39,115 nt of DNA, taken from NCBI GenBank assembly GCA_948868795.1, contig CAQRDK010000010.1, forward strand, positions 1 to 39,115. Reading direction: 5' to 3'. Source of the stretch: an uncultured Candidatus Saccharibacteria bacterium. GTDB lineage: Bacteria > Patescibacteriota > Saccharimonadia > Saccharimonadales > Saccharimonadaceae. How positions within the stretch are numbered: the first letter of the stretch is position 1; each line of letters starts with the position of its first letter. The notes under the pieces were generated by a model, which had not been told where the DNA came from, searched no databases, and saw nothing but the letters and a program-made list of their open reading frames with translations. The position numbers and the translations under genes are program-made. Below, one piece after another: positions 23,433-32,612 of the stretch.

Positions 23433-23849
23433 TTATACCCTCTCCCCCTTCCTCGCCCGGTTCGCCCACTCGTCCGCCAGCTCGTTCATCTCCGTCCCCG
23501 CGTGCCCCCGCACCCAGACAAACTCCACCGGGTTCTCCTGTGTCAGCTGATACAGCCGCTTCACGATGTCGAGGTTCTTAATCTCCCCCGTCTTTTTCTT
23601 CCACCCCTTCGCCGCCCACCCCGGCGCCCACTTCGTCACCACATTAATCCAAAACTCCGAATCGCTATGAATCTCCAACTCCTCCCCCGCCGCATATTCA
23701 ATCGCCGCAATCATCGCCAACCCCTCCATCCGAATATTCGTCGAGTTCTTCTCGCCCCCCAGCGCCACCGGCTTCCCATTCTCCAAAACCGCAAATCCCC
23801 CCGGCCCCGGGTTCGGGCTTGCGCTCCCATCCGTCCACAAAACTTTCAT
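23433..23849 (-). CDS. rnhA: Ribonuclease HI
   Basis: This 138-aa enzyme degrades RNA in RNA-DNA hybrids. The acidic active site is visible: WTDGSASPNPGPGG with Asp7, the Glu in NIRMEGLAMIAAIEY, EIHSDSEFWINVV with the third Asp, and the HAGTEMNELADEWAN loop with the last Asp. Length is normal. Its ATG overlaps the stop of the nucleotidase gene (ATGA) and AGGAGG precedes it, so both are made from one transcript. Confidence 0.93.
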   Translation of the reverse strand: MKVLWTDGSASPNPGPGGFAVLENGKPVALGGEKNSTNIRMEGLAMIAAIEYAAGEELEIHSDSEFWINVVTKWAPGWAAKGWKKKTGEIKNLDIVKRLYQLTQENPVEFVWVRGHAGTEMNELADEWANRARKGERV

Positions 23850-24451
23850 CTTACCTCCTGAATCTTACTATAAATATCATACCAACTATACACCCTCTCC
23901 GCCCCCACAATCGCCAAATCCCGGTTATATGGCTGGTCAAAAATCATCACCCGCGTCTTCCCTTCCATTCCTAACAAATATTCCGGCAGATCATCAATCA
24001 TCACCTCCACCCCGTTCTCCGCACAAAAAGTCCCCTTGTCGTTCAGTGCCGGCCGCCCGAGGTCGAACGCAATCTCATCATACAAAATCCCGTTCTCCTC
24101 CAGCCATAGCTTCGTCGTCTCCTCCCAAGTCGGCCGCGGCATCTCCGGCACCAGCGGGTCATGATTATTCCGCCCCGTGATAATCCAAATCTCATGCCCC
24201 TCCTCTTTCAGCTTCCGAATCACCTCCGCCGCATAAGTCTGCGCCGGCCACCGATACATCTGCTCAATCCCATACTTCTGCCAAAACTCATCCCGCGTTT
24301 CCCGGTCCCACTCATAAATCTTGCTCAAATGATGCTCACCCAAGTTCGTCAGTCGCCCCTTCCCCGTCTCTGCACAAAATTTCGTCCCGCACTCGATCAC
24401 AAACTCCTGCCGATAATTCAGCACCCCGTCAATATCCACGCCAATCCGCAT
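23846..24451 (-). CDS. HAD-superfamily 5'-nucleotidase-like protein
   Basis: The 201-aa protein begins GVDIDGVLNYRQEF, the HAD motif I with Asp nucleophile and Asp acid/base; WIITGRNN is motif II and VMIDDLPEYL the acidic motif IV. The cap region (Trp/Tyr-rich, YEWDRETRDEFWQKYG) fits the 5'(3')-deoxyribonucleotidase (NT5C) type, which removes phosphate from nucleoside monophosphates. AGGAGG precedes the ATG. Promoter at 24497-24525; translation is coupled to rnhA. Confidence 0.75.
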   Translation of the reverse strand: MRIGVDIDGVLNYRQEFVIECGTKFCAETGKGRLTNLGEHHLSKIYEWDRETRDEFWQKYGIEQMYRWPAQTYAAEVIRKLKEEGHEIWIITGRNNHDPLVPEMPRPTWEETTKLWLEENGILYDEIAFDLGRPALNDKGTFCAENGVEVMIDDLPEYLLGMEGKTRVMIFDQPYNRDLAIVGAERVYSWYDIYSKIQEVR

Positions 24452-24496
24452 CTTACCTCCTCAAAAACTCGCGAACTTCATTCGCATCTTGTCTTC

Positions 24497-24525
24497 ATCT
24501 TATCACACTTACGCTTATTTGTCAA
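24497..24525 (-). promoter_or_regulatory. Promoter of the nucleotidase-rnhA operon
   Basis: TTGACA (24520-24525), 17-nt spacer, TAAGAT (24497-24502). The -35 overlaps the region just after the clpP stop. Confidence 0.7.
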
Positions 24526-25099
24526 TAACCTCATCCACAATCCCGTATTCGCGAGCCTCTTCCGCCGACATCCAGTTGTCCCGGTCCATATCTTTCTCTA
24601 CCTGCTCGATGCTCTTCCCCGTCCGCTCCGCGAAAATCTCAATCAACCGCTTCTTGATATAGACGCTCTCGCGCAAAGTAATCTCCTGATCCGTCACCTT
24701 CCCCTGCGTCCCCGACGATGGCTGGTGAATCATAATCCGCGAGTTTGGCAAAACAAACCGCTTCCCCTTCGCCCCGCACGCCAGCAGCATCGCCCCCATC
24801 GACGCCTGCAACCCAATCCCGATCGTCTGCACGTCCGGCTTCACATAATTCATCGTATCAATAATCGCGAGACCATCATAGACCGAACCCCCTGGCGAAT
24901 TGATATACAACTTAATATCTTTCTTCGGGTCTTCATTCGCTAGGAACAAAAGCTGCGCCACCACCACGTTCGCCGTCGCCGAATTCACCTCGTCGCCAAG
25001 AAACACAATCCGGTCGTTTAGAAGTCGCGAATAAATATCATACGCCCGCTCTCCCTTCGTCGTTTCCTCGACTACCGTCGGTACTAAATAATCTTTCAT
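24515..25099 (-). CDS. clpP: ClpP, ATP-dependent protease proteolytic subunit
   Basis: This 194-aa serine protease forms the tetradecameric chamber fed by Clp ATPases. The catalytic triad context is clear: GLQASMGAMLLACG with Ser, NSRIMIHQPSSG with His, and DRDNWMSAEEA with Asp. INSPGGSVYDGLAI is the oxyanion/beta region. The N-terminus MKDYLVPTVVEETTKGERAY suggests little or no propeptide. AAGGAG is a good ribosome site, and TATAAT lies just upstream, overlapping the stop of the metallopeptidase gene. Confidence 0.96.
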   Translation of the reverse strand: MKDYLVPTVVEETTKGERAYDIYSRLLNDRIVFLGDEVNSATANVVVAQLLFLANEDPKKDIKLYINSPGGSVYDGLAIIDTMNYVKPDVQTIGIGLQASMGAMLLACGAKGKRFVLPNSRIMIHQPSSGTQGKVTDQEITLRESVYIKKRLIEIFAERTGKSIEQVEKDMDRDNWMSAEEAREYGIVDEVIDK

Positions 25100-25117
25100 A
25101 ATTTCTCCTTTACTATA

Positions 25118-26128
25118 TTATAACCTATCAACGTTCGAATTCATCGCATCCGTCAACTCCCCCAGCATCATCTGGTTCGCCTGATACTCCTCAACTCGCG
25201 CATTATTCTCATCAATCTTCGCGTTCAACTTTTCTCTTTCCTCGAGCAACTTCTCACGCGCCTCCGTCAGCTCCGCCCGCCGCGTCTCAAACTCCTCGTC
25301 CGTCTCGAAGCATCCCGCCACCTCCGCGCACTCATTAAACTCCGCCACTTCCGCATCCAATGCCTCGACCGCTTTCAGATATTCATCCCGCTCGCGCTCA
25401 ATCGCATCCTTCGTCGCAAAAATCAACTTCCGAAGCTCCTCGCTTCGCGCTTGCAGTTCCCGAAACGGCGCCTGATATGTATCATAAAACTCCACAATCT
25501 TCAGCCGATTCCGGAAATACTTCGCATATTTCGCCTCCAGCTCCTCCGGCAGCTCACGCAGCTTCGTCCCCGCCCGCGTCCAGACCTCCTCCGTCTGCTC
25601 GTTCTCCGCATAAGCCTCCAGCTCCGTCTCGAACCACTCCTCGTTCTCACTCCGCACCTGCGCCAGCATCTCGCGAATCTCCTCCCTCTCCGAAGGCCCC
25701 ATCCGCTCCCACGCCGCGTGCAAGAGTTCGTGCGCCAAAGTCACCTTATTCGACGCCGACAGCCGCTCCTCCGTAATCTCGTACACATAAATCTTCCCCT
25801 CCGTGTAGCACCCCAAGAGCGACAATTCCGTCTTATGGCTATCACAATGTTCATTAAAACTTTCCCGCGCCTCCAACACCGGCTGCGTCGCTTTCAAAAT
25901 CCGCTCGCCCGTCGACGTCAACTCCAGCTCCGTCGTCAGCGTCGCCATCTGCTCGCTCGGGCTATACCACAGCCCCGCCCAGAAATCATGCACCGTCCGG
26001 CTCTGAACCACGAAGTTCACCGCAAGCATCACCGCCGCCACCACAAACACCGCCACGATTTCTCGCCGCATCTGCCGCCGATTTTCCTGCCGCACCTCTT
26101 CCGTGATGTCTGCTACTTGTTTATTCAT
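25118..26128 (-). CDS. Membrane-anchored HExxH protein with coiled coil
   Basis: This 336-aa protein has a charged cytoplasmic N-terminus, one membrane segment (IVAVFVVAAVMLAVNFVV, residues ~24-41) and an extracytoplasmic part. HELLH at 133-137 is a zinc metallopeptidase HExxH motif, and the Glu-rich stretch ENEEWFETELEAYAE ~30 residues later could supply the third ligand (gluzincin pattern). Residues ~195-330 are a long Glu/Arg coiled coil with two Cys (CAEVAGC). It overlaps the end of the clpC-like gene by 8 nt and is followed by clpP, suggesting a role in protein or envelope turnover. No named family recognised. Confidence 0.65.
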   Translation of the reverse strand: MNKQVADITEEVRQENRRQMRREIVAVFVVAAVMLAVNFVVQSRTVHDFWAGLWYSPSEQMATLTTELELTSTGERILKATQPVLEARESFNEHCDSHKTELSLLGCYTEGKIYVYEITEERLSASNKVTLAHELLHAAWERMGPSEREEIREMLAQVRSENEEWFETELEAYAENEQTEEVWTRAGTKLRELPEELEAKYAKYFRNRLKIVEFYDTYQAPFRELQARSEELRKLIFATKDAIERERDEYLKAVEALDAEVAEFNECAEVAGCFETDEEFETRRAELTEAREKLLEEREKLNAKIDENNARVEEYQANQMMLGELTDAMNSNVDRL

Positions 26129-28655
26129 GTTTCACTTTTAAGCTCAACTTCTTCGACTTCACCCCGCCCAAAGCTCTACCTGAGTCTTTACTCGAACTTT
26201 TACCTGACGCCCCGCCCGAAAGCCCCACTTCGACGATCGCACCCTTATCCAAGTTCCCCGCGATAATCTCCTCCGCAATCAGCGATTCGACCTCATCCTC
26301 AATCACCCGCCTGAGAGGCCGCGCCCCGTTCTTCGGATCATAACCTTTTTCGATCAAATACGCCTTCACCTCCGGCGAAACCTTAATCCCGATCCCCTTC
26401 GTCGCGAGTCGCTTCCTGAGCTCTTCCAGAAGATTATCAAAAATCCGTTCCACGTTCTCGTGCGTCAGCGCATGGAATACCAGAATAGCGTCCAACCGGT
26501 TAATCAGCTCCGGCTTCATCACTTTCTTCAGCGCTCGCATCGCGGTTTCCTTGCTCGCTTCATATTCCTCATTCAGCTCATGCTTATCGCGCAAACTCTT
26601 CGCCGTGAAGCCCAGCTCGCTCTCGCGATACATCTCGTCCGCGCCCAAGTTCGAAGTCAAAATCACCACCGTATTATTAAACTTCACCTTATTCCCCTGC
26701 CCGTCCGTCAACACTCCGTCTTCCAAAATTTGCAGCAACATATTAAACACGTCCGGATGCGCCTTCTCGATTTCATCGAACAGGACCACCGAATACGGCC
26801 GTCGCCGCACCGCCTCAGTCAACTTCCCGCCGTCTTCATAGCCGACATACCCCGCCGGCGCCCCCACCAACCGCGAAACATTATGTTTCTCGCCAAACTC
26901 GCTCATGTCGATTTTAATCAGCGCATTCTCCCCGCCGAACACCTCGCGCGCAATCACCCGCGCGAGCTCCGTCTTCCCCACCCCAGTCGGCCCCATGAAC
27001 AGGAACGACCCAATCGGCCGGTTCGGGCTCGCAATCCCGCTACGCCCGCGCCGAATCGCCTTCGCGACCGTCACGACCGCCTCGTTCTGCCCAATCACCG
27101 ACTTTTTCAGATGCTCTTCCAGCTTCCCTAAGAGCTCCAGCTCCGACCCGTGAACCTTCGACACCGGAATCCCCGTCTTGAGCGAAATCGCCTGCGCGAG
27201 ATCCTCTTCCATCAGCACCGGCCGCTCCTCGTCCTCACTCTTTTTCTTCAGCTCCTTCAAGCGCGCCTTCGCTTTCTCCATTTCCGCCTTACAGAGCGCC
27301 GCCGCCTCGAAATCCTCCTTATCCGCCATCTCCGCCATCTTATCTTCGGCTTCTTTGAGCTGCACTTTCAGCTTCTTATACTCCGAACCGCCCTTCTTAT
27401 CCGCCGCGACTTTCGCAATCGCCGCCGCCTCATCGATAACATCAATCACCTTGTCCGGCATAAACCGATCATTAATATATCGTCCCGACATATTAATCGC
27501 CGTCTCCAGCATCTCATCCGGAATCTCCACCCCGTGATGCTTCTCATAATGCCCCTTAATCCCCTTCAAGATCTTCAGCGTCACCTCCGCGCTCGGTTCC
27601 TCCACCATCACAATCTGAAACCGCCGTGAAAGCGCTTTGTCTTTCTCGATATTCTTCCGATATTCATCCATCGTCGTCGCCCCGATCAACTGCAACTGCC
27701 CCCGTGCTAATGCCGGCTTCAAAATATTCGCCGCATCCATCGACCCTTCGCCCGCCCCCGCGCCAGTCAAAAGGTGTAGCTCATCAATAAACAAAATAAT
27801 ATCTTCATTCGCAAGCGCCTCATCAATCACCCCCTTAATCCGCTCCTCGAACTCCCCGCGAAACTTCGTCCCCGCGACCAAGTTCGACAGATCCACCTGG
27901 ATAATCCGCTTCCCGACCAGAACCCCCGGCACGTCATTCTTCGCAATCCGCTCCGCCAGCCCCTCGACAATCGCCGTCTTCCCGACGCCCGCCTCGCCGA
28001 TCAGAACCGGATTCGACTTCGTCCGCCGCGACAAGACCGTCACCACCCGCTCAATCTCCCGCTCGCGCCCAATCACCGTATCCAGCTTTTTCTCCTGCGC
28101 CATCTCGGTCAAGTCCTGCCCATACCGCTTCAAGAACCTGAGCTGCCCCGTCTTCTTAAACTCTTTCTTCCGCTCCTGATTACGCTCATGCTCCGACTGC
28201 GCGTCCAACTCTTTCTCAATCTCATCCATCAGCTCATTTTCATTCACCCCCATCTTCTCGAGCAAAACCGTTCCCCGCGAATTCGTCTGACAAACCAACG
28301 CATACAGCAAAAACTCCGTCCCCACCGTCGGCACGCCCTTACTCGACGCATAATGATCCGCCATCCGAATCGTCAGTACCGCCGACTCCGACAGCGACAT
28401 CATCGCCATCGACGCGCCACCGTTCACTTCCGCCGGCTCTTGTCCGAGCGCTTTCTCCGCCCGGTCGAGATCGACGTCAAACTTCCTCAAAATCCGCGCC
28501 CCCGCCGAAGCATCCTGCGCCAAAATCCCCAGCAAAATATGCTCCGTCCCCATATATCCATTATTATACTTCTTGCTAAAAAGATCCGCCTTCTGGAGCG
28601 CAAACCGCGCATTCTCCGAAAGCCTATTCATCATTTCACTAAAATCATTTTCCAT
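26121..28655 (-). CDS. clpC: ClpC-type AAA+ unfoldase (ClpA/B family)
   Basis: This ~844-aa protein has an N-terminal Clp_N repeat domain (MNRLSENARFALQKAD..GTEHILLGIL), AAA-1 with Walker A GEAGVGKTA and Walker B IILFIDELH, a short middle domain with coiled coil (EYKKLKVQLKEAEDKM), AAA-2 with Walker A GPTGVGKTEL and VVLFDEIEKAHPDV, and a C-terminal small domain. The short middle segment and the nearby clpP favour ClpC over ClpB. It feeds proteins to ClpP. The ATG at 28655 is preferred over an in-frame TTG at 28667. A CIRCE-like operator and sigma70 promoter lie upstream. A Ser/Lys-rich tail (~30 aa) ends the protein. Confidence 0.9.
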   Translation of the reverse strand: MENDFSEMMNRLSENARFALQKADLFSKKYNNGYMGTEHILLGILAQDASAGARILRKFDVDLDRAEKALGQEPAEVNGGASMAMMSLSESAVLTIRMADHYASSKGVPTVGTEFLLYALVCQTNSRGTVLLEKMGVNENELMDEIEKELDAQSEHERNQERKKEFKKTGQLRFLKRYGQDLTEMAQEKKLDTVIGREREIERVVTVLSRRTKSNPVLIGEAGVGKTAIVEGLAERIAKNDVPGVLVGKRIIQVDLSNLVAGTKFRGEFEERIKGVIDEALANEDIILFIDELHLLTGAGAGEGSMDAANILKPALARGQLQLIGATTMDEYRKNIEKDKALSRRFQIVMVEEPSAEVTLKILKGIKGHYEKHHGVEIPDEMLETAINMSGRYINDRFMPDKVIDVIDEAAAIAKVAADKKGGSEYKKLKVQLKEAEDKMAEMADKEDFEAAALCKAEMEKAKARLKELKKKSEDEERPVLMEEDLAQAISLKTGIPVSKVHGSELELLGKLEEHLKKSVIGQNEAVVTVAKAIRRGRSGIASPNRPIGSFLFMGPTGVGKTELARVIAREVFGGENALIKIDMSEFGEKHNVSRLVGAPAGYVGYEDGGKLTEAVRRRPYSVVLFDEIEKAHPDVFNMLLQILEDGVLTDGQGNKVKFNNTVVILTSNLGADEMYRESELGFTAKSLRDKHELNEEYEASKETAMRALKKVMKPELINRLDAILVFHALTHENVERIFDNLLEELRKRLATKGIGIKVSPEVKAYLIEKGYDPKNGARPLRRVIEDEVESLIAEEIIAGNLDKGAIVEVGLSGGASGKSSSKDSGRALGGVKSKKLSLKVKHE

Positions 28656-28705
28656 ATTCAAATCCAATCGCTTATCATTTTATGGCCACAAAATGCCTTA
28701 CAATT

Positions 28706-28743
28706 AGTATATCACACTAGCACTCATATAACAAGACTGCCAA
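28706..28743 (-). promoter_or_regulatory. clpC promoter overlapped by a CIRCE-like operator
   Basis: On the - strand TTGTTA (28729-28734), 17-nt spacer, TATACT (28706-28711). CTAGCACTC (28717-28725), N9, GACTGCCAA (28735-28743) matches the HrcA operator TTAGCACTC-N9-GAGTGCTAA at 15 of 18 positions and covers the -35 and spacer. Confidence 0.65.
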
Positions 28744-28748
28744 CCAAA

Positions 28749-28778
28749 TGTTATATTATAACACTTGATATAATATCA
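28749..28778. promoter_or_regulatory. Two adjacent AT-rich palindromes between clpC and the secreted peptidase
   Basis: TGTTATATTATAACA (28749-28763) and TGATATAATATCA (28766-28778) are perfect palindromes around a central base, next to the CIRCE-like site. A partial third (TTGTTATACAACATAAC) follows. They could be operators for either divergent gene. Confidence 0.4.
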
Positions 28779-28975
28779 TTTGTTATACAACATAACCATT
28801 TTCATTCCCATTATGCTAAAAAGTGCTAAAATATAGCCAGATACGGTCCCCGTCGCACCTTAACGCGCTCAATCAGGCAGCTTCCGAGCCACCGACACCG
28901 ACCGTCTCACAGCAAACCCCAGCACAGGCCCGCATCCTTTAACTCTGCACCATCTACTCGAAAGGAGCAAAAATC

Positions 28976-30061
28976 ATGACAACTTCCAAAACCGTCCGTA
29001 ATCCCAACATCTCCCGAATCTCAAAAGTCTCCCGCATCTTTGCCCTTATATTGGCCCTTTGTTTTTGTCTCCCCATGTTCTCCGTGACCGCCTCCGCAAA
29101 ATCCGCAAAATCCGCAGCCGCCACCGCCGAAGCCAAGCTCTCCGATCTCATCCAGGTCGTCGCCGAGCAAACCGGCCTCGAACCCAACATTGACGTGCTC
29201 GTGGAAGCCGGCTACCTCTCCGCCTCCGAGAAACGTCACCTCGAAAAGTACGACGCTTTCTCCTACGCGGTCGCCTGGCACGTTTTGCTCCCAGCCTTCG
29301 GCATCTACCCTTACCCCGCCGAGTTCTACCCCGACATCAGCCCCTGTAGCTCCTGGCCCAACGGCACCGTCTATGCTGACGCCCGCGCCGCCGGCATCCT
29401 GCTCGGACTCATCGACCCCAGCATCGAGCCGAACTATGCCATCAGCAAATCCGACTTCACCGCCCTCGTCAATAAGCTCAAAACTTCCCCGAAGCTCCCC
29501 ATCCTCCAGACCGACAATCCCTATGTCAACGCCTACGAGGACGCCATCGCCTCCGGCGAAGCTGCGCCCTGGGATATCCACAGTTACCGCGGCCGCAATT
29601 CCCTCCTCTCCGCTTACAACCTCATCCCCGCCGGCTGGCTCGCCACCTTCCAGTCTCTCGACTATGACGTCCATTTTCGCCTCCCGACAAGTCGCACCTC
29701 CAAAATCCCCGGCCACACCGCTGCCGGCGTCACGAACTACGCCGAAAAGTTCATCGCCGTCGAAAACTGCAACCCCAGAGCCACCCTCCACGAGTTCGCT
29801 CACTTTGCCGCCAAATACGCCGAACTTTCCGTCGACGACATGGAGCAATGTTATCAACACGAATCCGCCAAAGTCATCGCCATCATCGGTGTCTATTCCA
29901 GCCTTGACTTTAGCGAATATCTCGCTGAATTCGCCAGCTACTGGCTCCTCCATCCCGGCGACCAGTCGATCCTCCGCGAACTCGCCCCCGAAACCACCGC
30001 CCTGACCGAATACCTCCTCCACGTCCTTGACTATAACATCCCCGTCAAGACCGCTGTCTGA
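28976..30061 (+). CDS. Secreted HExxH putative metallopeptidase
   Basis: This 361-aa protein has a long basic N-terminus and a signal-type hydrophobic core (IFALILALCFCLPMFSVTAS, residues ~20-39). Residues ~45-150 have aromatic and Pro-rich segments that I cannot assign. HEFAH at 272-276 is a zinc HExxH motif, and EYLAEFASYW at 314-323 supplies the Glu of the gluzincin-like second motif (compare EFFAEAF-type helices in lethal-factor-like and related peptidases). A -10-like TAAAAT near 28825 leaves a ~145-nt leader; AAGGAG is the ribosome site. A terminator follows. It is divergent from clpC. Substrate unknown. Confidence 0.65.
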   Translation: MTTSKTVRNPNISRISKVSRIFALILALCFCLPMFSVTASAKSAKSAAATAEAKLSDLIQVVAEQTGLEPNIDVLVEAGYLSASEKRHLEKYDAFSYAVAWHVLLPAFGIYPYPAEFYPDISPCSSWPNGTVYADARAAGILLGLIDPSIEPNYAISKSDFTALVNKLKTSPKLPILQTDNPYVNAYEDAIASGEAAPWDIHSYRGRNSLLSAYNLIPAGWLATFQSLDYDVHFRLPTSRTSKIPGHTAAGVTNYAEKFIAVENCNPRATLHEFAHFAAKYAELSVDDMEQCYQHESAKVIAIIGVYSSLDFSEYLAEFASYWLLHPGDQSILRELAPETTALTEYLLHVLDYNIPVKTAV

Positions 30062-30105
30062 TTACCGCGTTTCAGAAGCCCAAAAAGCTCAAAACAGCAC
30101 CTTAC

Positions 30106-30139
30106 AAAGGGCGCTCCGCCACCGCGGACCGCCCTTTTT
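30106..30139 (+). terminator. Intrinsic terminator of the secreted peptidase gene
   Basis: AAAGGGCG (30106-30113) pairs with CGCCCTTTTT (ending ~30139), with further GC pairing inside. Confidence 0.85.
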
Positions 30140-30151
30140 CCATATCAATCT

Positions 30152-32434
30152 CTATACGCGATTAATTACTGGGATCACAATCGGCGTATGCCCCGTCGCA
30201 TCGAAGAGAATATGCGTCACGTCTTCCTTAATCTCTTCCTTCAGCGCTTTGATATCATCACCGCTCAGCTTCTCCGTCCGCACCCGGAGATAATGCCGAA
30301 TCTTCGCGACCAGCTCCTCCGAATTATCGAGGTAGATAAACGCCCGCGACACAATATCCGGCGTCTTAATCAGCCGATTCGTCTTCTTGCTCAAGGTCAG
30401 AACAATAATGAAAATCCCTTCACGCGAAATATGAATCCGATCCTTCACCACCGCCTCATGCACCGGCTTATCCGCATCGTCGAACAGCTTATTCCCCACC
30501 GCAATCCGTCCATTCTTCCGAATCGTCTTGTCCGGCATCAGCTCGACCACATCTCCGTCGTCCGACACCAAGATCCTTTCGCGAGAGATGCCAATCACAT
30601 TCTCCGCCATCTCCGCGTTATGCTCCAGCATGTAGAACTCGCCGTGGTATGGCATATAGTTCATCGGCTTCGTCCGCTCCAGGAACTGCACATGATCTTC
30701 ATAATACGCATGCCCGGAAAGATGTAGCGGCCCAAGATTCGTAATATGCGACTTCCCGTTCTGAATCACCCCCGCGCCCTCGCGCAGAAGCCCGTCCACC
30801 GTGTTCACGACGTGCGGCTCATTCCCCGGAATCGGGTTCGAAGAAAACACGATCACATCCGACGACTTAATCTTAATATACTTATGCGCGCCGGTCACCA
30901 TCCGGTTCAAAACCGCATTCATCTCCCCTTGCGACCCCGTACACACGACCGTCACCTTATCGTCCGGAAGCTTAATAATATCTTCCATCTTCATAATCAC
31001 GTCTTTCGGCACCTTAATCACCCCAGCCCTAAGCGCCACCTCGACGTTATTAATCATCGAAAAGCCCGCAAACGCCACCTTCCGCCCCCGCTTGTGCGCC
31101 TCGTTCAAAATCAACTCAATCCGCTTAATCTGCGACGAGAAACAACTGATAATCACCCGCCCGTTCGCGTAATGATCCATCACCCGCCCGATATTCTCCC
31201 CGACGTCATATTCCGAATGTGGATGCCGCCCCGGCGAATCGATATTCGTCGACTCGTTCAGCATCAACGTAATCCCCTCTTTTTTCACGATTTCATCAAT
31301 CCGCTCATAGTCCGTCTGTATCCCTAGCGGTCGCTCTTCGTGCCGCCAGTCGCCCGACAGATAAATCGACCCGTTCGGCGTCCGGACCACAATCGCCGCG
31401 TTCCCAGGAATCGAGTGTAAAGTATGAATAAACTCGACCGACAAATGCTCGCTCACCTTAATAATTTCATGTTTCAGCGGGTCAACCGGCTGATAATTTA
31501 GCTCCGGCACCTCCGCGAGCTCCGACATCTGCTTCTGAATCATCCCAATCGTGAAACCCGTCGCATAAATCGGCGTCAGCGGGTTAAACTTCGGCAACAG
31601 ATGCCGGCACGCCCCAATATGATCCAAATGCGCGTGCGTGAAACAAATCGCCTTCACCTTATCCCTGTTGTCCTCTAAGTACTGAATATCCGGGATCATA
31701 TAGTTCACCCCCGGATAATCCGCCCCCGCAAACAACGACCCCATATCGACCAGAACGATCTCGCCCTTATACTCGATAATGGTCATGTTTTTACCAATCC
31801 CGAACTCGCCGACCCCACCCATCGGAATAATCCGCACCGCCTCCGGGTCTGGCCGCGCCGCTTTCAGCTGCGCCTGGGTCACCTGTTGCCCATTATAGCC
31901 ATTATAACGGCTCTTATTCACCGGAATCCCGATGATATGCTGCGTCGCCTGCGCATTCACATCTTGCGACAGCATCCGCTGATGATGTACCATCTCCCCC
32001 TTACGCACCGACACCCCGAGCCCAACTTTTTTCGCCGCAGCCTTCGAAGTTGCCGCCGACCGAGAATTTCCAGCCTTCCCAGCAGCCCCGGAACGCCCTT
32101 GAGATGTGCCGGAGCGCCCCGTCGAGCCAAAATTGCCTTTATTTTGCCCCTGTGAGCCTTTTTTCGCCCCTTTAGACGCACCTTTCACGTTAGCCGCCCT
32201 ACCACGGCTCTCCGATTTCAAGGACCCCTGAGAAGCGCTCTCCGCGCCCCGTTTGGCCGCGCTAGAGCCGTTTTGACGCCCATGTCGCACCAGAGCCGCA
32301 TCCTTACCGCCCTCGGAAAAATTCGAGTTAAAATTGCGTTTCTGCGCCTCTTCAAATTGTTTTTTGATATCTGGTAAGCGTTCGTCCCGCATTTTCATCA
32401 AACGCGCACGCCGCTCTGCTTCGTTATTTTTCAT
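30152..32434 (-). CDS. rnj: Ribonuclease J with long disordered N-terminus
   Basis: At 760 aa this is ~200 longer than typical RNase J. Residues ~1-185 are basic and rich in Gly, Ser, Ala and Lys (RNA-binding or disordered tail). The metallo-beta-lactamase core follows: THAHLDHIGA (HxHxDH) near residue 270, SGDWRHEERP, the beta-CASP domain and LSGHAYYEDHVQFLE, with MPYHGEF near the end. RNase J is a 5'-3' exonuclease and endonuclease for mRNA turnover and rRNA processing. AGAGGAAA precedes the ATG; promoter at 32480-32508. Confidence 0.93.
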   Translation of the reverse strand: MKNNEAERRARLMKMRDERLPDIKKQFEEAQKRNFNSNFSEGGKDAALVRHGRQNGSSAAKRGAESASQGSLKSESRGRAANVKGASKGAKKGSQGQNKGNFGSTGRSGTSQGRSGAAGKAGNSRSAATSKAAAKKVGLGVSVRKGEMVHHQRMLSQDVNAQATQHIIGIPVNKSRYNGYNGQQVTQAQLKAARPDPEAVRIIPMGGVGEFGIGKNMTIIEYKGEIVLVDMGSLFAGADYPGVNYMIPDIQYLEDNRDKVKAICFTHAHLDHIGACRHLLPKFNPLTPIYATGFTIGMIQKQMSELAEVPELNYQPVDPLKHEIIKVSEHLSVEFIHTLHSIPGNAAIVVRTPNGSIYLSGDWRHEERPLGIQTDYERIDEIVKKEGITLMLNESTNIDSPGRHPHSEYDVGENIGRVMDHYANGRVIISCFSSQIKRIELILNEAHKRGRKVAFAGFSMINNVEVALRAGVIKVPKDVIMKMEDIIKLPDDKVTVVCTGSQGEMNAVLNRMVTGAHKYIKIKSSDVIVFSSNPIPGNEPHVVNTVDGLLREGAGVIQNGKSHITNLGPLHLSGHAYYEDHVQFLERTKPMNYMPYHGEFYMLEHNAEMAENVIGISRERILVSDDGDVVELMPDKTIRKNGRIAVGNKLFDDADKPVHEAVVKDRIHISREGIFIIVLTLSKKTNRLIKTPDIVSRAFIYLDNSEELVAKIRHYLRVRTEKLSGDDIKALKEEIKEDVTHILFDATGHTPIVIPVINRV

Positions 32435-32479
32435 TAATTTTCCTCTATTTAACCCCCTAAAGTTTTATAAGCTACCCCT

Positions 32480-32508
32480 ATTTTACCAAAAAATCCGCTC
32501 TTTTTCAA
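32480..32508 (-). promoter_or_regulatory. Promoter of the RNase J gene
   Basis: TTGAAA (32503-32508), 17-nt spacer, TAAAAT (32480-32485). Confidence 0.65.
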
Positions 32509-32565
32509 CCCATTTTCGCCATTTTTCGCCTCCGGCCCCTGTAAAATCGTCAAAAATCCCCTTTA

Positions 32566-32605
32566 AAAACAAAAAATACCCCCGGAGCCAATCGGCCCCA
32601 GGGGT
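32566..32605 (-). terminator. Intrinsic terminator after the 58-aa gene
   Basis: On the - strand CCCCTGGGGCC pairs with GGCTCCGGGGG around GATT, followed by TATTTTTTGTTTTT. Confidence 0.8.
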
Positions 32606-32612
32606 AAAATCG

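Noticed and set aside
30188..31327. Long open frames opposite RNase J, MurG, ftsI and clpC
   Set aside because: These are Arg/His/Pro-rich antisense shadows caused by high GC at third positions of the real genes.
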